A stretch of 48,727 bases of DNA from Saccharothrix coeruleofusca (GCF_014648515.1 NZ_BMRG01000005.1:94359-143085), one strand, 5' to 3'; numbered from the stretch's first letter, positions 34,415 through 42,547 are shown. The notes: a model not told the origin generated them from the sequence alone. Translations and numbers: made by a program.

Positions 34415-35350
34415 ATGGACCTGGAGGCCGAGTTCGAGCGCGCCGTCGCCGCCGAGCGGCGCGTCGAGCCGAGGGACTGGATGCCCGACGGCTACCGCAG
34501 GACGCTGATCCGGCAGATCGCCCAGCACGCCCACTCCGAGATCATCGGGATGCAGCCGGAGGGCAACTGGATCAGCCGCGCGCCCTCGCTGCGGCGCAAG
34601 GCGATCCTGCTGGCCAAGGTCCAGGACGAGGCGGGCCACGGCCTCTACCTCTACGCCGCCGCCGAGACCCTGGGCGCCGACCGCGGCGAGCTGACCGACA
34701 AGCTCATCGACGGCAAGCAGAAGTACTCGTCGATCTTCAACTACCCGACGCTGTCCTACGCCGACGTCGGCGTGATCGGCTGGCTGGTCGACGGCGCGGC
34801 CATCTGCAACCAGGTGCCGCTGTGCCGGACCTCCTACGGCCCCTACGCGCGGGCCATGATCCGCATCTGCAAGGAGGAGTCCTTCCACCAGCGGCAGGGC
34901 TACGAGCTGCTGATGACGATGATGTCCGGCACCGACGCGCAGCGCGCCATGGTGCAGGAGTCGGTGGACCGCTGGTGGTGGCCGTCACTGATGATGTTCG
35001 GCCCGCCGGACGCGGAGAGCGCCAACACCGAGCGGTCGATGGCGTGGCGGATCAAGCGCAACACCAACGACGAGCTGCGGCAGAAGTTCGTCGACATGAC
35101 CGTGCCGCAGGCGGAGAAGCTGGGCGTCACGCTGCCCGACCCCGAGCTGCGGTGGAACGCCGAGCGCGGCCACTACGACTTCGGCCAGCCGGACTGGCGG
35201 GAGTTCTGGCAGGTGGTCGGCGGCAACGGGCCGTGCAACGCGCAGCGCCTCGCGCACCGGCGCAAGGCCCACGAGGACGGCGAGTGGGTGCGGCAGGCCG
35301 CCGCGGCGCACGCCGCCAAGCAGGCAGGAAGGCGGGAGGAGGTCGCGTGA
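34415..35350 (+). CDS. paaA: Phenylacetyl-CoA 1,2-epoxidase subunit PaaA
   Basis: The protein has 311 aa. It is the catalytic diiron subunit of the multicomponent epoxidase acting on phenylacetyl-CoA. The iron ligands lie in [13 protein letters not shown] and [14 protein letters not shown] (ExxH-type motifs). A conserved W-rich stretch ([17 protein letters not shown]) follows. It overlaps paaB by 4 nt. The operon ends at paaE; the CoA ligase PaaK and ring-opening PaaZ are not in the window. Confidence 0.97.
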   Translation: MDLEAEFERAVAAERRVEPRDWMPDGYRRTLIRQIAQHAHSEIIGMQPEGNWISRAPSLRRKAILLAKVQDEAGHGLYLYAAAETLGADRGELTDKLIDGKQKYSSIFNYPTLSYADVGVIGWLVDGAAICNQVPLCRTSYGPYARAMIRICKEESFHQRQGYELLMTMMSGTDAQRAMVQESVDRWWWPSLMMFGPPDAESANTERSMAWRIKRNTNDELRQKFVDMTVPQAEKLGVTLPDPELRWNAERGHYDFGQPDWREFWQVVGGNGPCNAQRLAHRRKAHEDGEWVRQAAAAHAAKQAGRREEVA

Positions 35351-35631
35351 GCTCTTCATGGCCGCTGTGGGAGGTCTTCGTCCGCGGCAAGCGCGGGCTC
35401 AACCACGTGCACGTCGGCTCGCTGCACGCGCCCGACGCCGAGATGGCCCTGCGCAACGCGCGCGACGTCTACACCCGGCGCAACGAGGGCGTGTCGATCT
35501 GGGTCGTGCCCGCGGAGGCGATCACCGCGTCGTCACCGGACGAGAAGGACCCGTTCTTCCAGCCCAGCGGCGACAAGGTCTACCGGCACCCCACGTTCTA
35601 CGCGATCCCCGAGGACGTGCCGCACCTATGA
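35347..35631 (+). CDS. paaB: Phenylacetyl-CoA epoxidase subunit PaaB
   Basis: The protein has 94 aa, the usual length. [31 protein letters not shown] and [14 protein letters not shown] (quoted in parts: [28 protein letters not shown]) identify it. It stabilises the PaaABC(E) complex and has no catalytic residues. GTG 35347 overlaps paaA by 4 nt, and the stop overlaps paaC. Confidence 0.95.
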   Translation: MSSSWPLWEVFVRGKRGLNHVHVGSLHAPDAEMALRNARDVYTRRNEGVSIWVVPAEAITASSPDEKDPFFQPSGDKVYRHPTFYAIPEDVPHL

Positions 35632-36527
35632 ACGCCGACAACGCCACCGACAGCGTTTACGACGGGCTGGTCGACCAGGAGGACGCGCACTGGGCGTTCG
35701 GCACGGGCTTCCACGAACCGCTGGCGGGCGTGGACCGCGCCGTCCCCGACGTGGACCGGGCCGATCTCACCGCGTACTGCCTGATGCTGGGCGACGACGC
35801 GCTGGTGCTGTCCCAGCGGCTGGCCGAGTGGTGCTCGCGCGCCCCCGAGCTGGAGGAGGACGTGGCGCTGGCCAACATCGCGCTCGACCTGCTCGGGCAG
35901 GCGCGGCTGCTGCTGACCCGCGCGGGCGAGGTCGAGGGCGCGGGGCGGGACGAGGACGCCCTGGCCTACCTGCGCGACGAGCGCGAGTTCCGCAACGTGC
36001 ACCTGGCCGAGATCGAGTGCGGCCCGTTCGCGGGCGGCGACTTCGCCACCACCATCGCGCGGCTGCTGGTGTTCTCGTCGTGGAAGCTCGCCCAGTACTC
36101 GCGGCTGCGCGGCAGCGCCGACCCGGTGCTGGCGGCGGTCGCCGCCAAGGGGCTCAAAGAGCTGGCCTACCACCGCGACCACGCGGCGCAGTGGACCGTG
36201 CGGCTCGGCGACGGCACGGAGGAGTCGCACCGCCGGATGCGCGCCGGGCTGCACCGGGTGTGGCCGTTCCTGGACGAGCTGTTCACCGCGCACCCCGTGG
36301 AGCTGCGGCTGCCGGGCGTGGCCGTGGACCCGGCCGGGTTGCGCTCCGAGGTGGAGGACGTGCTGGCCGAGGTGTGCCGGGCGGCCGGGCTGGAGCTGCC
36401 CGACGCCGCGCCCGCCGCGCGGGTGGCGGGCAAGGCCGGGCGCGACGGCGTGCACACCGAGGCGATGGGCTACCTGCTCGCCGAGATGCAGCACCTGCAC
36501 CGGTCGCTGCCGGGGGCGAAGTGGTGA
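35628..36527 (+). CDS. paaC: Phenylacetyl-CoA epoxidase structural subunit PaaC
   Basis: The protein has 299 aa with a ferritin-like helical fold. VALANIALDLLGQARLLL, IECGPFAGGDFATTIARLL and GLKELAYHRDHAAQW are typical. PaaC pairs with PaaA and lacks the iron centre. Its C-terminal segment RDGVHTEAMGYLLAEMQHLHR is well conserved. It overlaps both neighbours by 4 nt, so the operon is translationally coupled. Confidence 0.95.
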   Translation: MNADNATDSVYDGLVDQEDAHWAFGTGFHEPLAGVDRAVPDVDRADLTAYCLMLGDDALVLSQRLAEWCSRAPELEEDVALANIALDLLGQARLLLTRAGEVEGAGRDEDALAYLRDEREFRNVHLAEIECGPFAGGDFATTIARLLVFSSWKLAQYSRLRGSADPVLAAVAAKGLKELAYHRDHAAQWTVRLGDGTEESHRRMRAGLHRVWPFLDELFTAHPVELRLPGVAVDPAGLRSEVEDVLAEVCRAAGLELPDAAPAARVAGKAGRDGVHTEAMGYLLAEMQHLHRSLPGAKW

Positions 36528-37030
36528 CCGCGCCACCAGGGGTGACGGCGCGGGAGGTCGCGGCGCGGGTGCGCGACCCCGAGCTGCCCGTGCTGACCCT
36601 GGCGGACCTGGGTGTGCTGCGCGAGGTGGTGGAGCGGGACGGCCGGGTCGTGGTGACCATCACCCCCACCTACTCCGGCTGCCCGGCGGTCGAGGAGATG
36701 GGCGCGGACCTGCGCCGCGCGCTGCGCCGGGCGGGCTTCGCCGAGGTCGAGGTGCGCACGTCGCTGCACCCGGCGTGGACCACCGACTGGATCACCGAGG
36801 ACGGGCTGCGCAAGCTGCGCGAGGCGGGCATCGCGCCGCCGTCGCGCCTGGGGCCCCGCGCCGCCGGACCGGTGCCGCTGAACCTGGCGCCGCCGTCGCG
36901 GCGGGTGCCGTGCCCGCGCTGCGGGTCGCCGCGCACCACCGAGCTGTCCCGGTTCGGCGCCACCGCGTGCAAGGCCCTGCGCCGCTGCGAGGACTGCGCG
37001 GAGCCGTTCGAGCACGTCAAGGAGATCTGA
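36524..37030 (+). CDS. paaD: PaaD, maturation factor of the epoxidase (MIP18/DUF59 family)
   Basis: The protein has 168 aa. A DUF59 domain (DPELPVLTLADLGVLREV, TPTYSGCPAVEEMG with the conserved Cys) is followed by a C-terminal zinc-ribbon-like region with CPRCGS and CEDC. It probably helps assemble iron centres of the epoxidase. The GTG overlaps paaC and the stop overlaps paaE by one base. Confidence 0.94.
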   Translation: MTAPPGVTAREVAARVRDPELPVLTLADLGVLREVVERDGRVVVTITPTYSGCPAVEEMGADLRRALRRAGFAEVEVRTSLHPAWTTDWITEDGLRKLREAGIAPPSRLGPRAAGPVPLNLAPPSRRVPCPRCGSPRTTELSRFGATACKALRRCEDCAEPFEHVKEI

Positions 37031-38064
37031 TGGCGCGCAACGAGTTCCACAAGCTGACCGTGGCCCGCGTCGACCGGCTCTGCGACGACGCCGCGGCGAT
37101 CACCTTCGACGTGCCGCCCGAGCTGGCCGGGCAGTTCGCGTTCCGGGCGGGCCAGCACGTGACCCTGCGCAGCGGCGACGAGCGCCGGTCGTACTCGATC
37201 TGCGCGCCCGTCGGCGCGCCGCTGCGGATCGGCGTGCGGCGGGTGGAGGGCGGGCTGTTCTCGGTGCACCTGGTGGACCGCGTGCAACCCGGCGACGTGC
37301 TGGAGGTGCAGCCCCCGCAAGGCCGTTTCACGCCGTCCTCCGGCGACCACCACGGCCTGGTGGTCGCGGGTTCGGGCATCACCCCCGCGCTGTCCATCGC
37401 GGGCACCGCGTTGGCCCAGGGGGCGCGCGTGACGCTGCTGTACGGCAACCGGCGCACGGACACGGTGATGTTCGCCGAGGAGCTGGCGGACCTGAAGGAC
37501 CGCTACCCGGCGCGGTTCCAGCTCGTGCACGTGCTCTCCCGCGAGCCGCGCGACGTGGAGCTGTTCAGCGGTCGCCTGGACGCGGCGAAGCTGTCGACGC
37601 TGCTGGACACCGTGGTGCCCGCGGCCGACGTCGAGCAATGGTGGCTGTGCGGGCCGTACGGGCTGGTCCGGGACGCGCAGTCGGTGCTGGCCGCGCGCGG
37701 GGTCGACCCGTCGCGCGTGCACCACGAGCTGTTCTACGTCGACGAGCCGCCGCCCCCGCCGCGCAGGCCCGAGCGCGTGCTGGAGGCCGCCTCGCAGGGC
37801 ACGGTCGTGCTGGACGGCCGCAGCACCCCGGTGCCGCTGCCCGCCGACGTGCCGATCCTCGACGCGGCCCAGCGGGTCCGCTCGGACCTGCCGTTCGCCT
37901 GCAAGGGCGGGGTGTGCGGGACGTGCCGGGCGCTGGTCACCGAGGGCGCGGTGGACATGCGGCGCAACTACGCGCTGGAGCCGGGGGAGGTCGCGGCGGG
38001 CTTCGTGCTGACCTGCCAGTCGGTGCCCGCCACCCCACGGGTGACGGTCGACTTCGACGCCTGA
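37030..38064 (+). CDS. paaE: Phenylacetyl-CoA epoxidase reductase PaaE
   Basis: The protein has 344 aa. The ferredoxin-NADP reductase part has the FAD motif RRSYSICAPVG and the NAD(P)H motif VVAGSGITPALSIA. A C-terminal plant-type [2Fe-2S] domain carries ACKGGVCGTCRALV and a distant C in FVLTCQSVP. It passes electrons from NADPH to the PaaA diiron centre. The reading frame is intact and the gene ends the operon. Confidence 0.96.
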   Translation: MARNEFHKLTVARVDRLCDDAAAITFDVPPELAGQFAFRAGQHVTLRSGDERRSYSICAPVGAPLRIGVRRVEGGLFSVHLVDRVQPGDVLEVQPPQGRFTPSSGDHHGLVVAGSGITPALSIAGTALAQGARVTLLYGNRRTDTVMFAEELADLKDRYPARFQLVHVLSREPRDVELFSGRLDAAKLSTLLDTVVPAADVEQWWLCGPYGLVRDAQSVLAARGVDPSRVHHELFYVDEPPPPPRRPERVLEAASQGTVVLDGRSTPVPLPADVPILDAAQRVRSDLPFACKGGVCGTCRALVTEGAVDMRRNYALEPGEVAAGFVLTCQSVPATPRVTVDFDA

Positions 38065-38111
38065 TTGAGCCGAATGGAGTATGTGAATGCTCCTAAGGGA
38101 TCATCTTCGGC

Positions 38112-38642
38112 ATGTCTTGGCACGCTTTCCTCGACGAGTCCCGTCGGGGCTCCACCTACCTGGTCGCGGTCGTGATCGTTCCGATCAGGAAGCTCGACGT
38201 CACGCGGTGCGCGATGCGGCGGCTGACCAAGCCCGGACAACGCCGGGTCCACTTCAACGACGAGGGGGATCGCCGTCGTCGCGAGGTGCTCAGCAGGATC
38301 GAGGATTTCGGTTTGCGAGGACTGATCTGGCACTGCCGCGAGAGCAACGACGTGCGGGCGCGACAGGTGTGGCTCACCGACGTGGTGCCCCACCTGGTCG
38401 ATCGCGGGGTGTCCCGGCTGGTCCTCGAAAGCTGCCAGCATCAGGACGCCGAGGACCGGAGAGTCCTCGCGGGTGCTGTTCGGAAAGCGGGCGGTGGGTT
38501 GAGCTACGCGCACTTCAAGCCTGCTGAAGACCCCGTGTTGTGGATCAGCGACGCGCTCGCCTGGTGCTACGGGGCAGGCGGTGATTGGCGGCGTCGGGTG
38601 AGCGGCCTGCTCGACGGGGTGATCGACCTGAATCGGTCCTAG
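38112..38642 (+). CDS. DUF3800-like protein
   Basis: The protein has 176 aa. The N-terminal SWHAFLDESRRG and the late WISDALAWCYGAGGDWRRR fit the DUF3800 family, an RNase-H-like fold often found near mobile elements and defence genes. Acidic residues in DES and in ISDA are candidate metal ligands. GC content is slightly lower than its neighbours by eye. It is separated from paaE by 47 nt and followed by two hairpins. Function is unknown. Confidence 0.8.
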   Translation: MSWHAFLDESRRGSTYLVAVVIVPIRKLDVTRCAMRRLTKPGQRRVHFNDEGDRRRREVLSRIEDFGLRGLIWHCRESNDVRARQVWLTDVVPHLVDRGVSRLVLESCQHQDAEDRRVLAGAVRKAGGGLSYAHFKPAEDPVLWISDALAWCYGAGGDWRRRVSGLLDGVIDLNRS

Positions 38643-38651
38643 ACAGCGCGA

Positions 38652-38688
38652 AACCCGGCAACCGGTCGTCCGGCCGGTGAACCGGGTT
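38652..38688. terminator. Nested hairpin after the DUF3800-like gene
   Basis: AACCCGG (38652-38658) pairs with CCGGGTT (38682-38688), and inside it ACCGG pairs with CCGGT. It starts 9 nt after the stop codon. Confidence 0.6.
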
Positions 38689-38693
38689 CACTT

Positions 38694-38713
38694 CCAGCCC
38701 CTATTGGGGCTGG
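38694..38713. terminator. Second hairpin between convergent genes
   Basis: CCAGCCCC and GGGGCTGG pair perfectly with the loop TATT, 36 nt before the facing phosphatase stop. Together with the previous hairpin it forms a bidirectional terminator region. Confidence 0.65.
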
Positions 38714-38748
38714 CGAGGATCACTGTAGTGCATTCGGAGCAGCGCCGT

Positions 38749-39576
38749 CTACCGGCTCGTCGAGGACTGCCACCAGCCCAGCACCTCCTCGGCCACCTCC
38801 GGCATGGCCACCAGCAGCCCGTCCACCGGCAGCGGCGCGTCCGCGCCCCGCCGGTCCAGCACCGTCGCGCCCGACTCCACGGCCAGCGCCACCGCTCCGG
38901 CGACGTCCCACTCGTGGTAGGTGTGCAGCACGGCCGCCGCCGCGTGCCCCAGCGCCACCTGCGCCACGGCCAGCGCCTTGGACCCCAGCACGCGCACCCA
39001 GGTACCCGCCGCCGCCGCGTGGGAGATGAACTCGCCCATCCCCGGCCACGGCCCGGTGCGCGTCATCTCGGTGCACACGATCGAGCTGCGCGCCCGGTCG
39101 GGCAGCTTCACCGGCATCCCGTTGGCGCGCATCCCGCGCCCCCGCGCCGCCGCGTAGATCTGCGCCCGGTACGGGTCGGCCACCACGCCGACCACCGGCC
39201 CCCAGCGGTCCACCAGCGCCAGGCTGTAGGCGCACCAGGGCATCCCGGCCACGTAGTTCGCGCCGCCGTCCACCGGGTCGACCACCCAGCGGTACTCGGC
39301 GTCCCCGGTCACCCCGGCGTCGGAGTCCTCGCAGAACACCGGGATGGTGGGGAACTCCTTGGCCAGCACGCGCCGGGTGTGCCGCTCCAGGGTGCGGTCG
39401 GTGTCGGTGACCCAGTCGAACGGCGAGCCGTCCTCGGCGCCCGGCCTGGCGCCTCGGCCCGCGGTGGCCATGATGACGTCGGAGGCGTCGTTGGCCAGAC
39501 CTCCCGCGACTTCGAGCGCTATCGACACCAGCGCGGGGTCGACGGGCTGGACGGGTCGGGACGACAAGACGGTCAT
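38749..39576 (-). CDS. Inositol monophosphatase family protein
   Basis: The protein has 275 aa. The metal-binding motif is WVVDPVDGGANYVAG, where the usual DPxDGT threonine is glycine; E in FCEDSD and D in HTYHEWDVAGAVAL complete the metal site. Possible substrates are inositol phosphate, histidinol phosphate or 3'-phosphoadenosine phosphate; the sequence does not decide. The ATG faces menG across a 236-bp gap that contains no further gene I can support, only a small GTGTC/GACAC palindrome at 39601-39613. Confidence 0.9.
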   Translation of the reverse strand: MTVLSSRPVQPVDPALVSIALEVAGGLANDASDVIMATAGRGARPGAEDGSPFDWVTDTDRTLERHTRRVLAKEFPTIPVFCEDSDAGVTGDAEYRWVVDPVDGGANYVAGMPWCAYSLALVDRWGPVVGVVADPYRAQIYAAARGRGMRANGMPVKLPDRARSSIVCTEMTRTGPWPGMGEFISHAAAAGTWVRVLGSKALAVAQVALGHAAAAVLHTYHEWDVAGAVALAVESGATVLDRRGADAPLPVDGLLVAMPEVAEEVLGWWQSSTSR

Positions 39577-39800
39577 GCCGCATTAGTGTCACCGCCCTCG
39601 GTGTCCGAGACACGTCCTCCAGGTGAAGCGGGGGCCAACGTCGCCCCTGACGCGCGGATTTGGGCGGCCGTTCCCCGAGTTGTCACGCCCGCGTGGACTC
39701 ATCATCCCGTGAATCGCGCGTTCCGGCACCGATCGGGGACGCGGCTCGCCGTGCTCGGGCGCGTGACGCGCGCGGTGTGCCGGGCTCGCGGGGCGTCACC

Positions 39801-39806
39801 TAGTCT
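39801..39806 (+). promoter_or_regulatory. -10 element of menG
   Basis: TAGTCT lies 6 nt before the menG ATG, with no ribosome-binding site; a leaderless transcript is likely. Confidence 0.55.
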
Positions 39807-39812
39807 TCCCCC

Positions 39813-40499
39813 ATGGCGCGTGCAGGTCTGGACAAGAACCCCCGCGAGGTCGCCGAGATGTTCGACGGCGTGGCCAAGGGCTACGACCGGACGAACTCGG
39901 TCATGACACTGGGGTTCGACCGGCGCTGGCGGGAGTGGAGCAGGCGGGTGCTGGACACCCGGCCGGGGGAGAAGGTGCTGGACCTGGCGGCGGGCACGGC
40001 CGTGTCGACGGTCGAGTACGCGTCCTCGGGCGCGTGGTGCGTGGCCGCTGACTTCTCGCTGGGGATGCTGCGGGGCGGGGCGCACCGGCCGGTGCCGAAG
40101 GTGGCCGCCGACGCGCTGCACCTGCCCTTCGCCGACGGCGCGTTCGACGCGGTCACGGTGTCCTTCGGGCTGCGCAACTTCTCCGACACGGAGGCCGCGC
40201 TGCGCGAGATGGCCCGCGTGGTGCGGCCCGGCGGGCGGTTGATGATCTGCGAGGTCTCCACGCCCACGTTCCGCCCGTTCCGGTACGTCTACATGCGCTA
40301 CCTGCTGCGCATCCTGCCCTTCATCGGCCGGTTCGTGTCATCCAACCCGGAGGCGTACCACTACCTGGCCGAGTCGATGCGCGCGTGGCCGGACCAGCGG
40401 GCCCTCGGCGAGATCATCGCCAAGGCGGGCTGGGAGGACGTGGCCTGGTTCAACCTCACCGGCGGCATGGTCGCGCTGCACCGCGCCACGAAGCCCTGA
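39813..40499 (+). CDS. menG: Demethylmenaquinone methyltransferase
   Basis: The protein has 228 aa. It methylates demethylmenaquinone with S-adenosylmethionine to give menaquinone. The SAM motif is [30 protein letters not shown] and FGLRNFSD are UbiE/MenG signatures. It follows MenA in the pathway and precedes menJ on the chromosome. Confidence 0.95.
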   Translation: MARAGLDKNPREVAEMFDGVAKGYDRTNSVMTLGFDRRWREWSRRVLDTRPGEKVLDLAAGTAVSTVEYASSGAWCVAADFSLGMLRGGAHRPVPKVAADALHLPFADGAFDAVTVSFGLRNFSDTEAALREMARVVRPGGRLMICEVSTPTFRPFRYVYMRYLLRILPFIGRFVSSNPEAYHYLAESMRAWPDQRALGEIIAKAGWEDVAWFNLTGGMVALHRATKP

Positions 40500-40670
40500 T
40501 CGCCGCGCCGCCGGGGCGGCCTCGCGCGGTGGTCCCGGGGTGCGTCACCTGATCCGGTGGGACGGGTGGGGGTCGGGTGGTGGATAGCGGCCCCCGGAGG
40601 GGGTGTCGGGTAGTACTTGCAGGCGCCTTGGAGTGGGCGTGAGCAGGTGGGTGGTGTTATCGGGCGCAAG

Positions 40671-40676
40671 TAGACT
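40671..40676 (+). promoter_or_regulatory. -10 element of menJ
   Basis: TAGACT lies 12 nt before the Rex operator; transcription should start near 40683. The same spacing, within one base, occurs before nuoA. Confidence 0.5.
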
Positions 40677-40688
40677 CGCGCCTGGACT

Positions 40689-40706
40689 TTGTGAACACGT
40701 GCACAA
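40689..40706. promoter_or_regulatory. Rex operator upstream of menJ
   Basis: TTGTGAACACGTGCACAA is an 18-bp palindrome with 7 of 9 matching positions between half-sites. It lies just downstream of the predicted start of transcription and touches the AAGGAG ribosome-binding site (40705-40710). Rex bound here would block menJ expression when NADH is low. Confidence 0.8.
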
Positions 40707-40715
40707 GGAGCGGGG

Positions 40716-41996
40716 ATGACGACTCCCAGCCGCCGCAAGGCAGGCGAGGACGCCGAGGTGATCGTGGTGGGCGCGGGCCCGGCGGGCTCCACCGCGGCCA
40801 CCTACTTGGCTCGCGCGGGCCTGGACGTGCTGCTGCTGGAGAAGGGCAGCTTCCCCCGCGAGAAGGTCTGCGGCGACGGGCTCACCCCGCGCGGCGTCAA
40901 GCAGCTCATCGACCTGGGCATCGACACCCGCGAGGAGGCGGGCTGGCTGCACAACCGCGGCCTGCGGGTGGTCGGCGGCGGCGTCACGCTGGAGCTGGAC
41001 TGGCCGGAGCTGGCCACGTTCCCGCCCTACGGCGTGGTGCGCCCGCGCCAGGACTTCGACGAGATGCTCGCCCGCACCGCGCAGCAGGCGGGCGCCCGGC
41101 TGCTGGAGCAGACCAACGTCACCGGCGCGGTGGTCGAGCGCGGCCGGGTGGTCGGCGTCACCGCCAAGGTCGGCCCCGACCGCAAGCCGGTGACCTACCG
41201 CGCGCCGCTGGTGCTGGGCTGCGACGGGGTGTCCGCGCGGCTGGCGCTGTCGGTGGGCATCCAGAAGGACGACGCCAAGCCGATGGGCGTGGCGGTCCGC
41301 CGCTACTACGCCAGCCCGCGCACCAAGGACGACTACCTGGAGTCGCACCTGGAGCTGTGGGACCGCGCCAACGACGTGCTGCTGCCCGGCTACGGCTGGA
41401 TCTTCGGCATGGGCGACGGCACGGTCAACGTCGGCCTGGGCATCCTGTCCACGTCCAAGGCGTACGGCACCACCGACTACCGCGCGCTGCTGCGGTCGTG
41501 GTTGGACGGCACCCCGGAGGAGTGGGGTTTCCGCGAGGAGAACGCGACCAGCCGGATCGGCGGCGCGGCGCTGCCGATGGGCCTGAACCGCAAGCCGCAC
41601 TACCGCGACGGCCTGCTGCTGGTGGGCGACGCGGGCGGCATGGTCAACCCGTTCAACGGCGAGGGCATCGGCTACGCGATGGAGTCGGCCAGGATCGCCG
41701 CGGAGAGCGTGGTGCAGGCGCTGGCCAGGCCGGAGGGCGCGAGCCGGGAGCGGGCGCTGCACGGCTACCCGGTGCGCATCGAGCAGGCGCTGGGCAGCTA
41801 CTACCGGCTGGGCAACATCTTCAGCAAGCTGATCGGCAACCCCACCATCATGCGCACCGCCACCAAGTACGGGCTGCCGCGCAAGACGCTGATGCGGCTG
41901 GTGCTCAAGCTGCTGGCGGGGCTGTACGACCCGAAGGACGGCGACGCGTTCGACCGCGTCATCACCGCCGCGACGAAGCTGGCCCCCACGGCCTGA
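40716..41996 (+). CDS. menJ: Geranylgeranyl-reductase-family flavoprotein (menaquinone reductase, MenJ-like)
   Basis: The protein has 426 aa. The FAD motif is VIVVGAGPAGSTAATYLARAG (quoted: GAGPAGSTAA, about residue 19), with KVCGDGLTPRGV near residue 50 and LLVGDAGGMVNPFNGEGIGYAM later. Position after menG and close similarity to M. tuberculosis MenJ (Rv0561c) suggest it saturates the beta-isoprene unit of menaquinone. A general geranylgeranyl reductase role remains possible. AAGGAG lies 5 nt before the ATG. A Rex operator overlaps its 5' leader. Confidence 0.9.
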   Translation: MTTPSRRKAGEDAEVIVVGAGPAGSTAATYLARAGLDVLLLEKGSFPREKVCGDGLTPRGVKQLIDLGIDTREEAGWLHNRGLRVVGGGVTLELDWPELATFPPYGVVRPRQDFDEMLARTAQQAGARLLEQTNVTGAVVERGRVVGVTAKVGPDRKPVTYRAPLVLGCDGVSARLALSVGIQKDDAKPMGVAVRRYYASPRTKDDYLESHLELWDRANDVLLPGYGWIFGMGDGTVNVGLGILSTSKAYGTTDYRALLRSWLDGTPEEWGFREENATSRIGGAALPMGLNRKPHYRDGLLLVGDAGGMVNPFNGEGIGYAMESARIAAESVVQALARPEGASRERALHGYPVRIEQALGSYYRLGNIFSKLIGNPTIMRTATKYGLPRKTLMRLVLKLLAGLYDPKDGDAFDRVITAATKLAPTA

Positions 41997-42008
41997 GCGG
42001 GACCGCGC

Positions 42009-42060
42009 GACCGGACCGGTGGCCCGCCTGAGCGGACCACCGGTCCGGTCGATCTTTTTT
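42009..42060 (+). terminator. Rho-independent terminator of menJ
   Basis: GACCGGACCGGTGG and CCACCGGTCCGGTC pair perfectly over 14 bp with a 14-nt loop, followed by GATCTTTTTT. This is the only terminator in the window with a clear T-tract. It lies 12 nt after the menJ stop. Confidence 0.92.
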
Positions 42061-42432
42061 GACCGATCCTCACGTTCCGCAGTCGTTTCGGACGTGTCCC
42101 AGGCCACTCGGCGCCGCCTTTGCCCAGGTGATCCGCCGCACCTTCGCGCAGGCCGTTGAGCTGCGCAGACGCGCCCCTCGGCGGCATCGTCCGGGAATTC
42201 GCCATTTTCGACAATCACCAGATAAACGGGCTGCGGATACCGCTGCGAAATGAGACGCGGACCGACTGGCGTGCTCACCTGAACGGACTAATGCGGGCGC
42301 ACTGGTGGTGATCATCATCGTGACCGGCGGGCGGGGGGCGTCCGGGGGCTGCTGTGAGCCCCGTCGCACACCGTTGAACCCGCAGGTCAGGCACATAGCC
42401 GGGGGTGTGCGTCAGGCCTCTGTGTGACGTTC
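42061..42432. other. Gene-free stretch before the nuo promoter
   Basis: About 370 nt of lower-GC sequence. It contains short open frames on both strands (42059-42253 plus, 42070-42396 minus), but without ribosome-binding sites or recognisable products. I see no RNA gene or strong hairpin. It may carry distal control sites of the nuo operon. Confidence 0.6.
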
Positions 42433-42438
42433 TACACT
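42433..42438 (+). promoter_or_regulatory. Candidate -10 element of the nuo operon
   Basis: TACACT lies 11 nt before the first Rex operator. TAGGGT at 42555-42560 is a second candidate closer to nuoA. Confidence 0.4.
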
Positions 42439-42449
42439 AGCTGGCGGTC

Positions 42450-42467
42450 TTGTGAATCACTTCACAA
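42450..42467. promoter_or_regulatory. Rex operator 1 of the nuo operon
   Basis: TTGTGAATCACTTCACAA fits the ROP consensus, with 7 of 9 half-site matches. Its centre is 32 bp from the second operator. Confidence 0.82.
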
Positions 42468-42481
42468 CCGAGTGGGATGGC

Positions 42482-42499
42482 TTGTGAAGTGTTTCACAA
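42482..42499. promoter_or_regulatory. Rex operator 2 of the nuo operon
   Basis: TTGTGAAGTGTTTCACAA fits the ROP consensus, with 7 of 9 half-site matches. The 32-bp centre distance from operator 1 is about three helical turns, so two Rex dimers would sit on the same face of the DNA. Confidence 0.82.
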
Positions 42500-42513
42500 G
42501 CGACCTGCGGATT

Positions 42514-42529
42514 GTTAGGCCCGCCTAAC
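42514..42529. promoter_or_regulatory. Unassigned palindrome in the nuo leader
   Basis: GTTAGGC and GCCTAAC form a perfect 7-bp inverted repeat with a CC centre. It is unlike a Rex site. It could be an operator of a second regulator. Confidence 0.45.
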
Positions 42530-42547
42530 TTCCGGAGGCGGCAAGAA

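Noticed and set aside
38643-38748. tRNA gene or phage attachment site near the DUF3800-like gene
   Set aside because: The stems do not make a cloverleaf, and no duplicated core or integrase is present; two terminator-like hairpins explain the sequence.
42059-42396. Small open frames upstream of nuoA
   Set aside because: No ribosome-binding site, no recognisable sequence, and the first overlaps the menJ terminator.
42422-42437. Third Rex-like site (GTGTGACGTTCTACAC)
   Set aside because: Only the outer four bases of each half match; the TTGTGA core is lacking.
42514-42529. IdeR/DtxR iron box
   Set aside because: The TTAGG and CCTAA ends are only 4 nt apart, against 9 nt in the 19-bp iron box.
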